Assembly (NCBI GenBank): GCA_016125085.1
Contig: WGMM01000009.1
Location: 1 to 64,000, forward strand
Length of the DNA stretch: 64,000 bases
DNA from: a bacterium
Lineage (GTDB): Bacteria > Planctomycetota > Planctomycetia > Isosphaerales > Isosphaeraceae
Reading direction: 5' to 3'
Shown one piece after another: positions 1-7,774 of this stretch. Position 1 is the stretch's first letter, and every line of letters starts with the position of its first letter. The position numbers and the translations under genes were made by a program. Below the pieces are notes generated by a model, which saw only the letters and a program-made list of their open reading frames with translations, was not told the DNA's origin and did no database searches.

Positions 1-86
1 ACCCCAAATGGCACTTTCGGCAAGTGAGTGACGTGGTTCGTTTCCGGGTCAATTGACCGACGGTTTCTCACCCGGAGACTCGAACG

Positions 87-389
87 ATGGACGACAACAG
101 CAGCAACAAGCGTCGCAAGTGGACACCAGCCGAGAAGATGCGGATCGTCATCACCGGCATGCAGCCTGGGGTCGAGATCAGCGATCTCTGCCGCCAGGAA
201 GGCATTCACGCCACCCAGTACTACACCTGGAAAAAGCAGCTTCCTGGCTCCGCCGAGCGGGTCTTCGAGCGGCCCATGACCGAATCCCGCACGGCCAGGA
301 AACAGGACGAAGAGGTGCAGCGGCTCAAGAACGTGATCGCCGAGATCACGGCGGAGAACCTCGAAATAAAAAAGGGGCGTTGGGGCTAG
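87..389 (+). CDS. IS3-family transposase OrfA (helix-turn-helix)
   Basis: 100 residues. The N-terminal part (KRRKWTPAEKMRIV... then GVEISDLCRQEGI and YYTWKKQ) is the typical HTH_Tnp_1 domain of IS3/IS911 OrfA, which binds the element ends. The C-terminal third (DEEVQRLKNVIAEITAEN) has the heptad pattern of the OrfA leucine zipper. The frame ends just after the A6G slippery run at 368-374, so ribosomes that slip there continue into orfB to make the OrfAB transposase. The ATG start follows the left end by about 78 bp. Confidence 0.9.
   Translation: MDDNSSNKRRKWTPAEKMRIVITGMQPGVEISDLCRQEGIHATQYYTWKKQLPGSAERVFERPMTESRTARKQDEEVQRLKNVIAEITAENLEIKKGRWG
368..374 (+). promoter_or_regulatory. Programmed -1 frameshift slippery site (A6G)
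   Basis: The heptamer AAAAAAG is phased A-AAA-AAG in the orfA frame (codons at 369-371 and 372-374). Slipping back one base puts the ribosome exactly in the orfB frame, giving a fused product reading KKGALGLEDHG across the junction. This is the classical IS3-family arrangement for making the OrfAB transposase. Confidence 0.85.
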
Positions 390-1423
390 AAGATCACGGT
401 CAACTGCCCCCGGAACTGCAGAAACGCGTGCATCAGGAAGTCGAACTGGCCGGAGACCGCAGCGGCTGGCCCGCGAAACGCACGCTGGCGGCCCTCGGCG
501 TGCCGGCTCGCAGCTATTACCGCTGGCTCAAGCATCAAGCCTGGGCCCGTGAAACGTCTGCCGAACCGGCCGCTCCGCCCGTGTCGCCCTACGAAGCTCT
601 GCCCGAGGAGAAGAAGGCCGTGATTGACTACGCTCGCAAGCACACTCACCTGCGGCACCGCGAAATGGCCTGGAGGATGGTCGACGAGTGCGTGGCCATG
701 CTGAGCCCTTCGAACGTCTACCGGATCCTTCGCGAGGCCGATCTGGTCTGCCCCTGGTGTCGGCGATCGAAGCGGATCAAGGCGGCCGACGAACGTGCGA
801 CGGCTCCGGACCAGCGGTGGAGCACCGACCTGATGTACCTGCAGGTGGGCGGCCAGACGTACTATTTTCTGGCGTTTCTGGATGATTTCTCGCGAGCGAT
901 CGTGCATCACGACGTGCTGCCGGGCATGGACGGCATCAGCGTGAGCGACCAGGCCCAGAAGGCGATCGAAACGCTGCCGAAAGGCCCGGACGGCCGCGCG
1001 ATGCGGCGACCCGAGATCCGGTCGGACAACGGCAGCTGCTACGTGTCGCAGGAATTCCGCCAGGTGCTCAAGGAGAACGGCCTTTCGCACCAGCGGATCT
1101 TGCCGCATTGTCCTGAAGAGAACGGCCTGATGGAGCGCGCGAACTGGACGCTGTGGGAGAGCCTTGAGGACGAGCCGATGGAGAACCTTCTGGAGGCTCG
1201 ACGGGTAATCGCGCGGCATGTCAAGCGGTACAATCACGAGCGGCTTCACATTGCCCTGGGATACCTTCCGCCATGGGAGGTTTACCGAGGCAACCCCGAA
1301 GAACGCCATGAACGCCGGCGGCTGAAGCTGACCCAGGCCCGCCACGCCCGCCGCGAACGAAACCTTGAACTACGCCAGGGCACGTTGCCTCTGGCCGCAG
1401 GAGGAAGCGGACTCGTCGCTTAA
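373..1423 (+). CDS. IS3-family transposase OrfB (DDE integrase core)
   Basis: About 350 residues, translated as the C-terminal part of OrfAB after the -1 shift. It carries the rve integrase core: first Asp in WSTDLMYLQVGG, second Asp in IRSDNGSCYVS, and Glu in CPEENGLMERAN, followed by the conserved YNHERLHIALGYLPPWEVY near the C-terminus. It catalyses cutting and joining of the element ends. The frame is complete to a TAA stop, so the copy may be active. It lacks an obvious start of its own, as expected for a frameshift product. Confidence 0.88.
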
Positions 1424-1444
1424 CCCGACTGCCGGTTTGTGCCA

Positions 1445-1585
1445 CTTCCGCTGTAACGGAACAGGATTGTCTGCAGCGAATGCGTCATATCGTTCATTAA
1501 GGGCCGCCAGACCGTCGTGACTTTTGCGGAAATCGACCGGAGCGCTGGCCACCAGAATCCGGAGCGGACTGGGAAAGGTCAACAT
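1445..1585 (-). pseudogene. tnpB: IS66-type TnpB, truncated by the IS3 element
   Basis: From the ATG at 1585 the protein reads MLTFPSPLRILVASAPVDFR and continues KSHDGLAALNE, the well-known start of IS66 Orf2/TnpB. The reading frame then runs into the right end of the IS3 element at 1444, so the protein is cut after about 47 residues. It overlaps the end of tnpA by 7 bases, as in intact IS66 elements. The rest of TnpB and the TnpC transposase would lie left of the IS3 element, outside the window. Confidence 0.75.
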
Positions 1586-1962
1586 AAGCCGCTCCGCACC
1601 CGTACCGGAAGCCACGCTTCGAGCACGACACGCAGCGTGGCTGCGTCGAATCCGGCGGACACCTCGATCCGAGCGTCGCCAAGATCGATCGAAAGCATGT
1701 CATTCCCGGGCCCCGTTCGAATTCGGCCTGCGCTCGCGTCGCTGACCACCAGTTGTGCGAAACGGGGCACCAAACCGGACGGCTCGCAAACCTTGCGAGC
1801 CAGTTTCCGCTTCCATGCGTAAAACTCCGACTCCGAGACCTTCCGCTGCCGGCACCAGTCAGGAACGGACAGCCCGCTGACGGCATGCCCATCGATAACC
1901 TGACGCCAGAACTGATGCTTCTCCAAAACCGTGCGAGGAATTTCGCCGCTTGACATTCGCAT
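1579..1962 (-). CDS. tnpA: IS66-type accessory protein TnpA
   Basis: 127 residues. The N-terminal half (FWRQVIDGHAVSGLSVPDW, CRQRKVSESEFYAWKRKL) is a helix-turn-helix domain typical of IS66 Orf1/TnpA, a small accessory protein needed for transposition. The C-terminal half (IEVSAGFDAATLRVVLEAWL) is the usual TnpA tail. It lies just upstream of, and overlaps, the truncated tnpB. The element end on this side is probably near 2050, where GTGACCGTCC reads on the minus strand. The gene itself is intact but its element is not. Confidence 0.85.
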   Translation of the reverse strand: MRMSSGEIPRTVLEKHQFWRQVIDGHAVSGLSVPDWCRQRKVSESEFYAWKRKLARKVCEPSGLVPRFAQLVVSDASAGRIRTGPGNDMLSIDLGDARIEVSAGFDAATLRVVLEAWLPVRVRSGLC

Positions 1963-2054
1963 GAGGTTTCCGACGGGTGAGAACTTGTCCCAACTACGGC
2001 AGACAAGCTACCACGTGTGGGAAGATGCTGTTCTCCGGACGGTCACGAAAAGTT

Positions 2055-2090
2055 GGCCTAGCCCAGAGACTCCTGCCGCTGGGCTAGCCC
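2055..2090 (-). terminator. Stem-loop, possible terminator of the excisionase-like gene
   Basis: A 12-bp stem with one mismatch (GGCCTAGCCCAG against CTGGGCTAGCCC) with a 12-base loop. On the minus strand the stem is followed by AACTTTTCG, a short T-rich run. It lies about 50 bp downstream of the excisionase-like frame and just outside the inferred IS66 end. The T-run is weak, so termination is only likely. Confidence 0.45.
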
Positions 2091-2139
2091 TTCAATAACC
2101 TCGAACGGAGTACGCGAGCCTTACTTAGAGGATATCGCG

Positions 2140-2493
2140 TCACATGTTACGCTCGTCGGCAAGCTTCTCGTACAACTCATGCCGACGGTCATCCGCCCGC
2201 CTTGCCTTTTGGGGACTCAGGTCCGGCTTCTCGACCATCTCGTGACGGTCCGATTCGTCTGCGACCGTGAGCTCATGGAAAAACCGCTCCAGATCGGCAC
2301 GGGTCTAGCAGCGGATGGATCCGATCTTCGTGCTGTTGAGGAAAACCTGCCCGTTACGCAAGCCGACCAGCTGCCAGCGACGGACGGTTGCCGCGCTGAC
2401 TTTGCGACCGCGGATGCGGCTCGGAATCCGCGAGGCGATCTGATCAGGCGTCAGAAACCCTTCCAGCTCGAACGAAGCACTGTGGTCGATCAT
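2140..2493 (-). pseudogene. Excisionase-like helix-turn-helix protein split by an in-frame TAG
   Basis: The first 62 codons encode a small DNA-binding domain (FLTPDQIASRIPSRIRGRKV then VRRWQLVGLRNG), resembling the excisionase/HTH_17 proteins that accompany integrases in planctomycete islands. After a TAG at 2305-2307 the same frame continues for about 54 codons (TRADLERFFHELTVAD ... HELYEKLADERNM) to a TGA at 2140-2142. That tail fits the usual end of such proteins. So the gene is either inactivated by one nonsense change or read through. The upstream region is AT-rich and probably held its promoter. Confidence 0.6.
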
Positions 2494-3465
2494 CAGCGAA
2501 GCTCCTTATTGCATACACATCGATGCGGAAATCGTTCGACTGAGGTCGACTGTAAGAAATCTGTCAAGTACCAACAAATCCGAATTCTCGGTATTGTTGC
2601 AAGGATTTGTAAAATAAATGCTTGCGTGATTTCTTGGGGGTCTTGGTTCGATGCGGTGACCCCGAAAATCGGCATCGGCTCGTTCATCGAGGCAGGCTTG
2701 CCAGCGATCGCCATGAAAGGGTTATCGAAAATTGTCGGCATCGCGAAGCCGGCGTCATCAAGTCGTGTACCCGCAGGTGTCCTTTGTATGATCGACTAAG
2801 GTCGTCATGCAGGTTGATGGCAAAGACCAACTGCGGATGACGTCGCGTATCGCTTGGGAACCATCCGGTGAGCAGTCTCTTCCCGCGAGTGTTAGCTTGT
2901 TTCCATGGTCGAGGCCAGTTCCTATCCGTAACGAGCATAAGGTGTGGCTGGAAGCGGCAACCCGCAAGGCTGTGCTGACAAATCGGAGTTCCCGCGGCAG
3001 GTTGTGGAGGCAGTCCGGAACCAGGCTGAGCGTTCGTGCGTGGCGTCGGTGATATGGCGTTTCGCACGCCGGGTTATATGGCTGGCGACGGGAGCCTGAC
3101 AGACAAAGAACCACCCATCGCACCTGGGCCTCCCCGCCGGACGTCCCGGAATGGGATACGTTACGCGAGCAGACGTATCAGGAATCGGTGTCGGGCTCAC
3201 GCTCGACTTGCCGGAGCGTTGCGTTCGACTGCGTCGATCCCGGCATTGGCTTCAGGGATCGAGAGGTCTTCGATCCGGTCGATGCCGAAGTGGTCGCTGG
3301 CGAGGTTCTGCAGCTCGATCCGCTGGCGGCTGGCGAACGAAAAGATCGCACACAAATGGGTTTGCGTTGCAGAGCAAGCATGGCGACGCTGCGAGTCAGG
3401 CGGCCTGTATGAGTTGATTTGCGGTCGGCCGAATTTTCGTTCGAGGGTGTTCCAAAAACTAGTTT
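2494..3465. other. No supported gene; probably decayed DNA
   Basis: About 970 bp with no reading frame that I recognise on either strand. The first 150 bp are AT-richer and may be the promoter region of the minus-strand excisionase-like gene. On the minus strand around 3235-3400 one frame reads protein-like text (FSFASRQRIELQNLASDHFG, then IDRIEDLSIPEANAGIDAVE) but it has no clear start and no recognised family. I treat it as a possible gene remnant. Confidence 0.4.
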
Positions 3466-3654
3466 TTAGACCGCCTCATTTTTCTTTTCGCGCTTCAGGC
3501 GTTGGATGGTCTGCTGGCAGAACTTAATGCTCTGGTGCACTTTGCGGGGGAAGCCATCGGGGGCGACCTCGGGTTCCACGTGACAGTTGGCTCGGATTGA
3601 TCCTGAGTTCAGCAGACCGATCGTCTTCTTAAGTCGTACCCTCTTTATAGCAGA
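3466..3654 (-). pseudogene. Gene remnant without a normal start codon
   Basis: A 62-codon open frame on the minus strand ending at a TAA (3466-3468). The text looks like real protein (KKTIGLLNSGSIRANCHVEP, then KVHQSIKFCQQTIQRLKREK) with a basic C-terminus. No ATG, GTG or TTG lies between the upstream stop and the start of the recognisable sequence, so it is probably the 3' end of a larger gene that has been lost. I do not recognise the family. Confidence 0.35.
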
Positions 3655-3971
3655 TTAGGTGCGAATGCTACAAAGGGATGGTTGGTCGATCGGTTAAGTT
3701 CGGGGTCGTCGGTGGGGTGAGTCGTGATAGGGTGATGGGATCCAGTTTGTGATACTCCGTAAGTCGCGTGATCCGAGCAGTTTTCGGAATCGGTTGATTC
3801 CACGTTGCGGGGACGCTGTCCGCGTGGGCGTTTGGGCGTGATGCCAACGTGGCGATCGGCCTGGACGTTATCCCAGTCGATGAAGCGGTTGTCGGTTTCC
3901 TCCTGGATCTCGAAATCGATGGCGGTCCGAATCCCTTCGTGGGCATATTGTATGCTCCTTAGACTTGTCAT
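3645..3971 (-). CDS. Hypothetical protein, 108 residues
   Basis: An open frame from ATG at 3971 reading MTSLRSIQYAHEGIRTAIDF and then a hydrophilic sequence with many Asp, Glu, Thr and Arg residues. No domain, signal peptide or membrane segment is visible. It is divergent from the first cassette gene, 25 bp away, and overlaps the end of the remnant on its 3' side. This could be a real gene or a chance frame. No function is proposed. Confidence 0.3.
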   Translation of the reverse strand: MTSLRSIQYAHEGIRTAIDFEIQEETDNRFIDWDNVQADRHVGITPKRPRGQRPRNVESTDSENCSDHATYGVSQTGSHHPITTHPTDDPELNRSTNHPFVAFAPNLL

Positions 3972-3996
3972 CAGCTGGCTCGGAGGTTAAGTAGCT

Positions 3997-4353
3997 GTGG
4001 AGCCCTCGGCGGAAGAAATCGAGGGTCGGCGTCGCTGGTTCGACTGGTACATCGACCAGCAGGCCCACAACTCCGTGCGCCTCCCTGCGGTGGGCGGCCC
4101 GTATTGTTGCCCTAGTTGCAGCTGCCGGACGCTCGACGAGCGAGGCATGAGCGACATCTGCCCGGTCTGTTTCTGGGAGGACGATGGCCAGGACGATCAC
4201 GACGCCGATATCGTCCGCGGCGGTCCGAACGGGGCACTGAGCCTGAGCGAGGCGAGGGCAAATTACTTGCGGTTCGGGGCTTGCGAGATAAAGATGCTTG
4301 GGAATGTCCGTCCACCGCGCCCGGAGGAACTTCCCGACGGCGGCACCAGCTGA
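3997..4353 (+). CDS. CPCC-type cysteine-rich protein
   Basis: 118 residues from a GTG preceded by CGGAGG. The centre reads YCCPSCSCRTLDERG, then ICPVCFWEDDGQDD, and later GGPNGALSLSEARANY; this matches the Cys_rich_CPCC family. The cysteine pairs probably bind zinc. Such proteins are frequent among small accessory genes next to immunity proteins, but no biochemical role is established. It is the first gene of the cassette array. Its stop codon TGA overlaps the left box of the following attC-like repeat. Confidence 0.85.
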   Translation: MEPSAEEIEGRRRWFDWYIDQQAHNSVRLPAVGGPYCCPSCSCRTLDERGMSDICPVCFWEDDGQDDHDADIVRGGPNGALSLSEARANYLRFGACEIKMLGNVRPPRPEELPDGGTS

Positions 4354-4443
4354 CCTCTCGCTGCAGCATACTCGGCCCGCACGGCATGGTATTCTGTTTC
4401 GGGAAGGTTCAGCAGTCCGGTCCGCTGAGTTTCTTTGTTCGTC
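4348..4443 (+). repeat. attC-like site 1 (degenerate)
   Basis: Left box AGCTGAC, right box GTTCGTC, both departing from the attC consensus. The internal pieces CTCGCTGCAGC and GGTCCGCTGAG are those of the dominant repeat type in the array, which is why it is assigned. Confidence 0.5.
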
Positions 4444-4457
4444 CATGGAGGCTTGCG

Positions 4458-5470
4458 GTGGAACTCGACCTCGAACGAACGCACGGCTGGATCGTGGAGG
4501 AACTCGCTCGCGGCCGACCTGTTGCCGAGTCGATGGCCACGCTGATCGATCAGTTCGAGGCCGCCCGCCCACACCCGGACTGGGCGAAGCTACGGGCATT
4601 GCCCTACGCCGACCTGTCGCCGCTGATCGACTGGATCCAGACGCCCTTCCGCGAGGATCCGCCGGCGGTGCCACTCAAGGGCCTGTGGATCAGGCTGTTT
4701 AACCCGTGCCCGACGGCCGCACGCCGGTCGCTGACATCTACGTCTGCGGCTCGGAGCGGTTCGACCCGGACCCGCGTGACAACCACTGGGCGGTCGGCCC
4801 CGCCTGTTGGCCGGACAACCGGTACGCCGATTCGGCCGTGCTGGCCGAAGTTTACCGGATCGCCTACCGCACGGGTGCCCGGGGCCCGGAACAGAAGGCG
4901 TGCCTGGGTAACGACGCCGAGTACCCGCTGGTCCTTGGATACGGGGCTTTCGTGGTGCGTGAGCTACTCGGGCAGGTCGAGTCGTCTCTGGTGCTGTGCC
5001 GGTCCGACTCCATCGGGGTGGCGGTCGGTTTCGACAGCGGCGACTTCGTCCTGCTTGGGAAATTGACGACCGATGGCCTGAAGCCCATCGACCAGAATGC
5101 CCAGCGTACGGAGGTTCCCATCGAGCCGGTTCTGGAGGCTCTGCGCTCGTGCGACGGCGAAAAGGTCTTTCACGCCGTTTTCTAGTTGCACCGGTTCGGG
5201 GAGCGAGGGCGCGCAGCCATCCCGGAGTTGCTTCGGCTTGTGGACTCCGGCGAGTTCGGACTGCGCCAAGTGGCGTTGAACTTGCTCGCGGCTGTCGCCC
5301 CCGACGATCCTCGCGCCAAGGCGGCGGTCCTGCAAGCCCTGAACGACAGTAGTCCGTTCATCAGGCGGGAAGCCCTTCAAGCGTTGATATTGATCAAGGG
5401 GCTGTCGGCCGCAGATCTGGCCCGGATCGGAGACCTGAAAAACGATGCGGACGAGCAAGTGGCACGCTGA
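4458..5470 (+). pseudogene. Large HEAT-repeat cassette gene broken by a frameshift and an in-frame TAG
   Basis: Three pieces read as one protein of about 337 residues. Piece one starts at GTG 4458 (VELDLERTHGWIVEEL) and runs to about 4704. The sense then continues one frame back from GTG 4706 (VPDGRTPVADIYVCGSERFD), consistent with loss of one base near AACCCGTGCC. A TAG at 5183-5185 falls within a helix (EKVFHAVF, stop, LHRFGERGRAAIPELL), after which the same frame carries HEAT repeats to 5470. The N-terminal family is not recognised. Either the cassette gene is dead or the breaks include a sequencing error and stop readthrough. Confidence 0.6.
5186..5470 (+). CDS. HEAT-repeat C-terminal segment (possible separate TTG-started frame)
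   Basis: If the TAG at 5183-5185 is a true stop, this frame could start at the adjacent TTG and give 94 residues. It contains two to three HEAT-type helical pairs (GRAAIPELLRLVDSGEFGLR, then DPRAKAAVLQALNDSSPFIR and EALQALILIKGLS). HEAT repeats form superhelical scaffolds for protein contacts. There is no ribosome binding site and the upstream frame runs straight into it, so I think it is the tail of the larger broken gene rather than an independent one. Confidence 0.5.
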   Translation: MHRFGERGRAAIPELLRLVDSGEFGLRQVALNLLAAVAPDDPRAKAAVLQALNDSSPFIRREALQALILIKGLSAADLARIGDLKNDADEQVAR

Positions 5471-5512
5471 TCGGAAATTGCCCTTCGCAACATCCGGCTG
5501 CGAAGCGAGGCC

Positions 5513-5610
5513 GCCGAACCTGACCCTGCAGCAGGCGGCCAGGGCTGACAAGTTCCCAGGAGTTCGTCACTCACTCGGCCCCCCGCTGCTGTTGAGGTGG
5601 GCCGTTAGGC
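5513..5610 (+). repeat. attC-like site 2
   Basis: 98 bp from GCCGAAC to GTTAGGC. The inner arms (CTGCAGCAGGCGGCC against GGCCCCCCGCTGCTGTTGAG) pair imperfectly. The right box is a perfect GTTRRRY. Confidence 0.65.
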
Positions 5611-5631
5611 GGATCGGAGGCTTCCTGATAC

Positions 5632-6069
5632 ATGACGCCCTTGGATTCCGAACGACTCCTGCGACGGATGCTCATTGAGGTGGGCGTGGACGAGGCCCAC
5701 CCCGATCCCGCCCCCGCGTGGGAGGTGTTCAAGCGGTTCGCCACCGTACCGGTCGAGTGCGCTCGCGACTACCTGTTCTTCCAGGTCGGCGACGGGCATC
5801 CGGAGAACGAACTGGACGGGTACTTTGACTTCACCCGCGAGTTCGAAATGCGGGGCGCAAGCGGGGATGAGCCGTTGTGGTTCGAGCAGGTCCACATCGA
5901 GTTCAAGGTCCCGCCCCCGTTGCGACTGGGCGTCGGTGACGTCACACTGTTCTCGGTCGACTTTCCCGACTATGCGGCCTTCTTCAGGGCGGTTGAGGCA
6001 CTGCCCGCATTCCGGGCCGGGCTGACGTTCCAGGGGTTCGCATTGTCCATCTTCCACACCGGGGTGTAG
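5632..6069 (+). CDS. Hypothetical cassette protein, 145 residues
   Basis: Starts at ATG 5632, 21 bp after the right box of the preceding attC-like site. The protein is acidic and rich in aromatic residues (YLFFQVGDGHPENELDGYFD, FEQVHIEFKVPP), soluble in appearance, with no signal peptide, membrane segment or known motif. It ends with a TAG just before the next repeat; this is one of only two island genes where TAG looks like a natural terminal stop. The composition is GC-rich, like most of the array. The family is not recognised. Confidence 0.65.
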   Translation: MTPLDSERLLRRMLIEVGVDEAHPDPAPAWEVFKRFATVPVECARDYLFFQVGDGHPENELDGYFDFTREFEMRGASGDEPLWFEQVHIEFKVPPPLRLGVGDVTLFSVDFPDYAAFFRAVEALPAFRAGLTFQGFALSIFHTGV

Positions 6070-6079
6070 GGCATGATCC

Positions 6080-6184
6080 GCTCAACCTCGCGCTTCAGCG
6101 GATACGGCCCGCCTCGGTGGTTGGGCTGGAAGGCTCGCAAATGTGACGCTCAGCGGGGCGGTCCGCTGAGCTTGGTCGTTAGGC
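6080..6184 (+). repeat. attC-like site 3
   Basis: 105 bp from GCTCAAC (a perfect RYYYAAC) to GTTAGGC (a perfect GTTRRRY). The arms are CTTCAGCGGATACGGCCCGCC and GGGGCGGTCCGCTGAG, the dominant repeat type. Confidence 0.7.
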
Positions 6185-6202
6185 GACGGGGGAGTTCGTG
6201 TC

Positions 6203-6433
6203 GTGGACCTCGACTCGTCCAAGATCGATGACGCGGTCCTCGCCCTCTTGTATCTCGGGCTTCACGACGGGGTGCGGGCTTGGAAGGGATTCAATTGGGA
6301 CGCGATGGACCGGCTGCACCAGGCCGGTCTGATCTCCGACCCGAGGGGCAAAGCGAAGTCCGTGGACTTCTCCGAAGAGGGGCTCAAGCGTGCCGAACTG
6401 CTCCTGAACGAACTGTTCGGCAAAGGCGACTAA
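6203..6433 (+). CDS. DUF6429 family protein
   Basis: 76 residues from a GTG at 6203. The sequence KIDDAVLALLYLGLHDG, then AWKGFNWDAMDRLHQAGLIS and DPRGKAKSV, followed by EEGLKRAELL, matches the DUF6429 family in order and length. The fold predicted from the pattern is a small winged-helix-like domain, but no function is known. It sits between two attC-like repeats as a single-gene cassette. The TAA stop overlaps the left box of the next repeat. Confidence 0.8.
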   Translation: MDLDSSKIDDAVLALLYLGLHDGVRAWKGFNWDAMDRLHQAGLISDPRGKAKSVDFSEEGLKRAELLLNELFGKGD

Positions 6434-6527
6434 CCTCGCAATGCAGCGGACCCATTCCGCCGCAGCGTTTCCTGGTAGGTTCGACGGTCGCTCGAGCGGG
6501 GTGATCCGCTGAGCTTGGGCGTTTGGT
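6428..6527 (+). repeat. attC-like site 4
   Basis: 100 bp from GACTAAC to GTTTGGT. The inner sequences are ATGCAGCGGACCC and GGTGATCCGCTGAGCTT, the dominant type. The stop codon of the DUF6429 gene lies in the left box. Confidence 0.65.
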
Positions 6528-6540
6528 GGAGGGGGCTTCC

Positions 6541-6975
6541 GTGTTCGAGTTCCACGGGTGGGCGACGATTCGCGTCCCCGACGACGACGCGTCATTCAGG
6601 CCGATCGGGCGAGGGGCTGAGTTTGACGCGATCAAGCGGCTCCGCGCCGCCGTCAGCGAGGCCCACGACGAGTTCTGTGACTTCGACATCCGCCGTGCGG
6701 GCAACGGCTTGGTCGTCCTTTCGGTACACGGCCTTCGCAACCACCGCTACGAGCCGGTCATCGAGTTGTTCCGCTGGGTGGCGGCCGAGTTGCCGGAGTC
6801 CTACGGCTTGCTCTACATCCACGACGACGAGGACTTCAAGCGGGGGTCCGACTTCAGCAACGAATTCCGGGTGTGGCGGCTGGCCCGCGGCAAGTGCGAG
6901 GAGCTGGCCGAACCGTTCCTGTCGCCGTACATCCCGACCGTCGAGTCATCGGAGTCGTCCGGCGACCCCGCCTAA
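6541..6975 (+). CDS. Imm7-type immunity protein
   Basis: 144 residues. The GTG at 6541 is chosen because it follows GGAGGG by 6-7 bases and lies beyond the upstream repeat; an in-frame start 18 bases earlier would sit inside that repeat. The order FEFHGWATIR, NGLVVLSVHGLRNHR, SYGLLYIHDDED, FRVWRLARGK and PFLSPYIPTVE matches the Imm7 immunity family, which in polymorphic toxin systems neutralises a partner toxin in the cytoplasm. No toxin gene is adjacent, so it is an orphan immunity gene here. The TAA stop lies in the next repeat. Confidence 0.85.
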   Translation: MFEFHGWATIRVPDDDASFRPIGRGAEFDAIKRLRAAVSEAHDEFCDFDIRRAGNGLVVLSVHGLRNHRYEPVIELFRWVAAELPESYGLLYIHDDEDFKRGSDFSNEFRVWRLARGKCEELAEPFLSPYIPTVESSESSGDPA

Positions 6976-7002
6976 CCTCGCTCTGCAGCTTTACAGTTAG
7001 GA
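6970..7002 (+). repeat. attC-like site 5, internally deleted
   Basis: Only 33 bp from GCCTAAC to GTTAGGA. It keeps the left part (CTCGCTCTGCAG) and the right box but has lost the arms in between, apparently by a deletion joining CTGCAG to the AGCTTT that precedes the right box in other sites. It probably no longer folds as a recombination site. Confidence 0.55.
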
Positions 7003-7012
7003 GGCTCTACCG

Positions 7013-7294
7013 ATGTCGCGTCGTCTGATCGTAGTCGAGGAGACGTTTTACATCAAAGGTCGAGGACTCGTCCCGCTCCCCGGAATTGTGCCTCAAGGCG
7101 ATGAGCGATTTCACGTTGGCGATCCACTCCTTCTCAAGCGCCCAGATGGCTCGTGCCTCGAATCAGCTATATTCGGCATCGAAATGATCCACGGCACGGC
7201 CCCCAGACCGAAGGGCGAAGTGGTTGTCCTACTGAAAGATCTGACGAGGGAAGACGTACCCATCGGCTGCGAAATATGGTCAACCGCTCCCTAA
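7013..7294 (+). CDS. Hypothetical protein with an EF-Tu-like beta-barrel pattern
   Basis: 93 residues from ATG 7013, preceded by AGGAGG at 6999-7004, which overlaps the right end of the deleted repeat. The sequence (EETFYIKGRGLVPLPGIVP, RFHVGDPLLLKRPDGS, GEVVVLLKDLTREDVPIGCE) follows the pattern of the small EF-Tu domain 2-like proteins seen in planctomycetes. This resemblance is to overall pattern only; no GTPase motifs are present. It is less GC-rich than the neighbouring cassettes, which suggests a different origin. Confidence 0.65.
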   Translation: MSRRLIVVEETFYIKGRGLVPLPGIVPQGDERFHVGDPLLLKRPDGSCLESAIFGIEMIHGTAPRPKGEVVVLLKDLTREDVPIGCEIWSTAP

Positions 7295-7390
7295 CCTCGC
7301 GCTGCAGCGGACCCCGGCCACGGGCCGCGCTTCTTGTACTCATCATGCTCACTGGTCCGTGGCCGGGCCTGCTGAGTTTTGTCGTTAGGT
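7289..7390 (+). repeat. attC-like site 6
   Basis: 102 bp from CCCTAAC to GTTAGGT. The inner arms GCGGACCCCGGCCACGG and CCGTGGCCGGGCCTGCTGAG give the longest uninterrupted pairing of the array (CCCCGGCCACGG against CCGTGGCCGGG). Confidence 0.7.
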
Positions 7391-7400
7391 GCCAGGACAC

Positions 7401-7685
7401 ATGAGCCGCAGCCGCCTCCAAGAGCCATTTCTGCGAGAGGTCGCCTCGACCTTCCGTGCCACCCAGACTCGCATCGTTCGGAGCATCGCGGAGGCGCCGT
7501 CGGAGGCAGCGTCCATCGTCGACGACGAGCTGCGAGGCCTGTATCACGCCTTGTTCGTCATGTTCGACGGCGGCACGGCCCTGGCCGATGAGGGGCTGGT
7601 CAGCATCGTCGATGAGGACGGCGAGCCGTTCGACCGCTTCCTTCACGAGGTCTGCTTCGCCCACTGGCCGAAGGCCGACTCCTAA
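7401..7685 (+). CDS. Hypothetical cassette protein, 94 residues
   Basis: Starts at ATG 7401, 10 bp after the preceding right box; an in-frame GTG at 7389 would overlap that box and is not preferred. The protein is mostly helical by pattern (FRATQTRIVRSIAEAPSEAA, then LRGLYHALFVMFDGGTALAD) with an acidic C-terminal half. No known domain, signal peptide or membrane segment is seen. The TAA stop lies in the next repeat, as in its neighbours. The family is not recognised. Confidence 0.6.
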   Translation: MSRSRLQEPFLREVASTFRATQTRIVRSIAEAPSEAASIVDDELRGLYHALFVMFDGGTALADEGLVSIVDEDGEPFDRFLHEVCFAHWPKADS

Positions 7686-7774
7686 CCTCTCGCTGCCGCG
7701 GACCCGGCCCGCCACAGCGCACGCTGGTATCATCAGGTTTCCTCCGGTGGGCAGGTCTGCGTTGGTCGTTATGT
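7681..7774 (+). repeat. attC-like site 7
   Basis: 94 bp from TCCTAAC to GTTATGT. The left arm is CTGCCGCGGACCCGGCCCGCC and the right part reads GGTGGGCAGGTCTGCGTTGG, a more diverged copy of the dominant type. About 180 bp without a supported gene follow it before the next start. Confidence 0.6.

Larger units (their letters stand above)
9..1444 (+). mobile_element. IS3-family insertion sequence
   Basis: About 1.44 kb. The ends are imperfect inverted repeats: TGGCACTTTCGGCA at 9-22 matches, with mismatches, the reverse complement of TGCCGGTTTGTGCCA at 1430-1444. It could extend two or three bases further on each side. It encodes orfA and orfB joined by a -1 frameshift site, as is usual for the IS3 family. 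It interrupts an IS66-type tnpB on its right flank. I could not identify a clear target duplication, and the left flank is only 8 bases long. Confidence 0.8.

Noticed and set aside
2758..3123. 121-residue minus-strand frame in the decayed region
   Set aside because: No recognisable motif, several competing frames of similar length, and no operon context.
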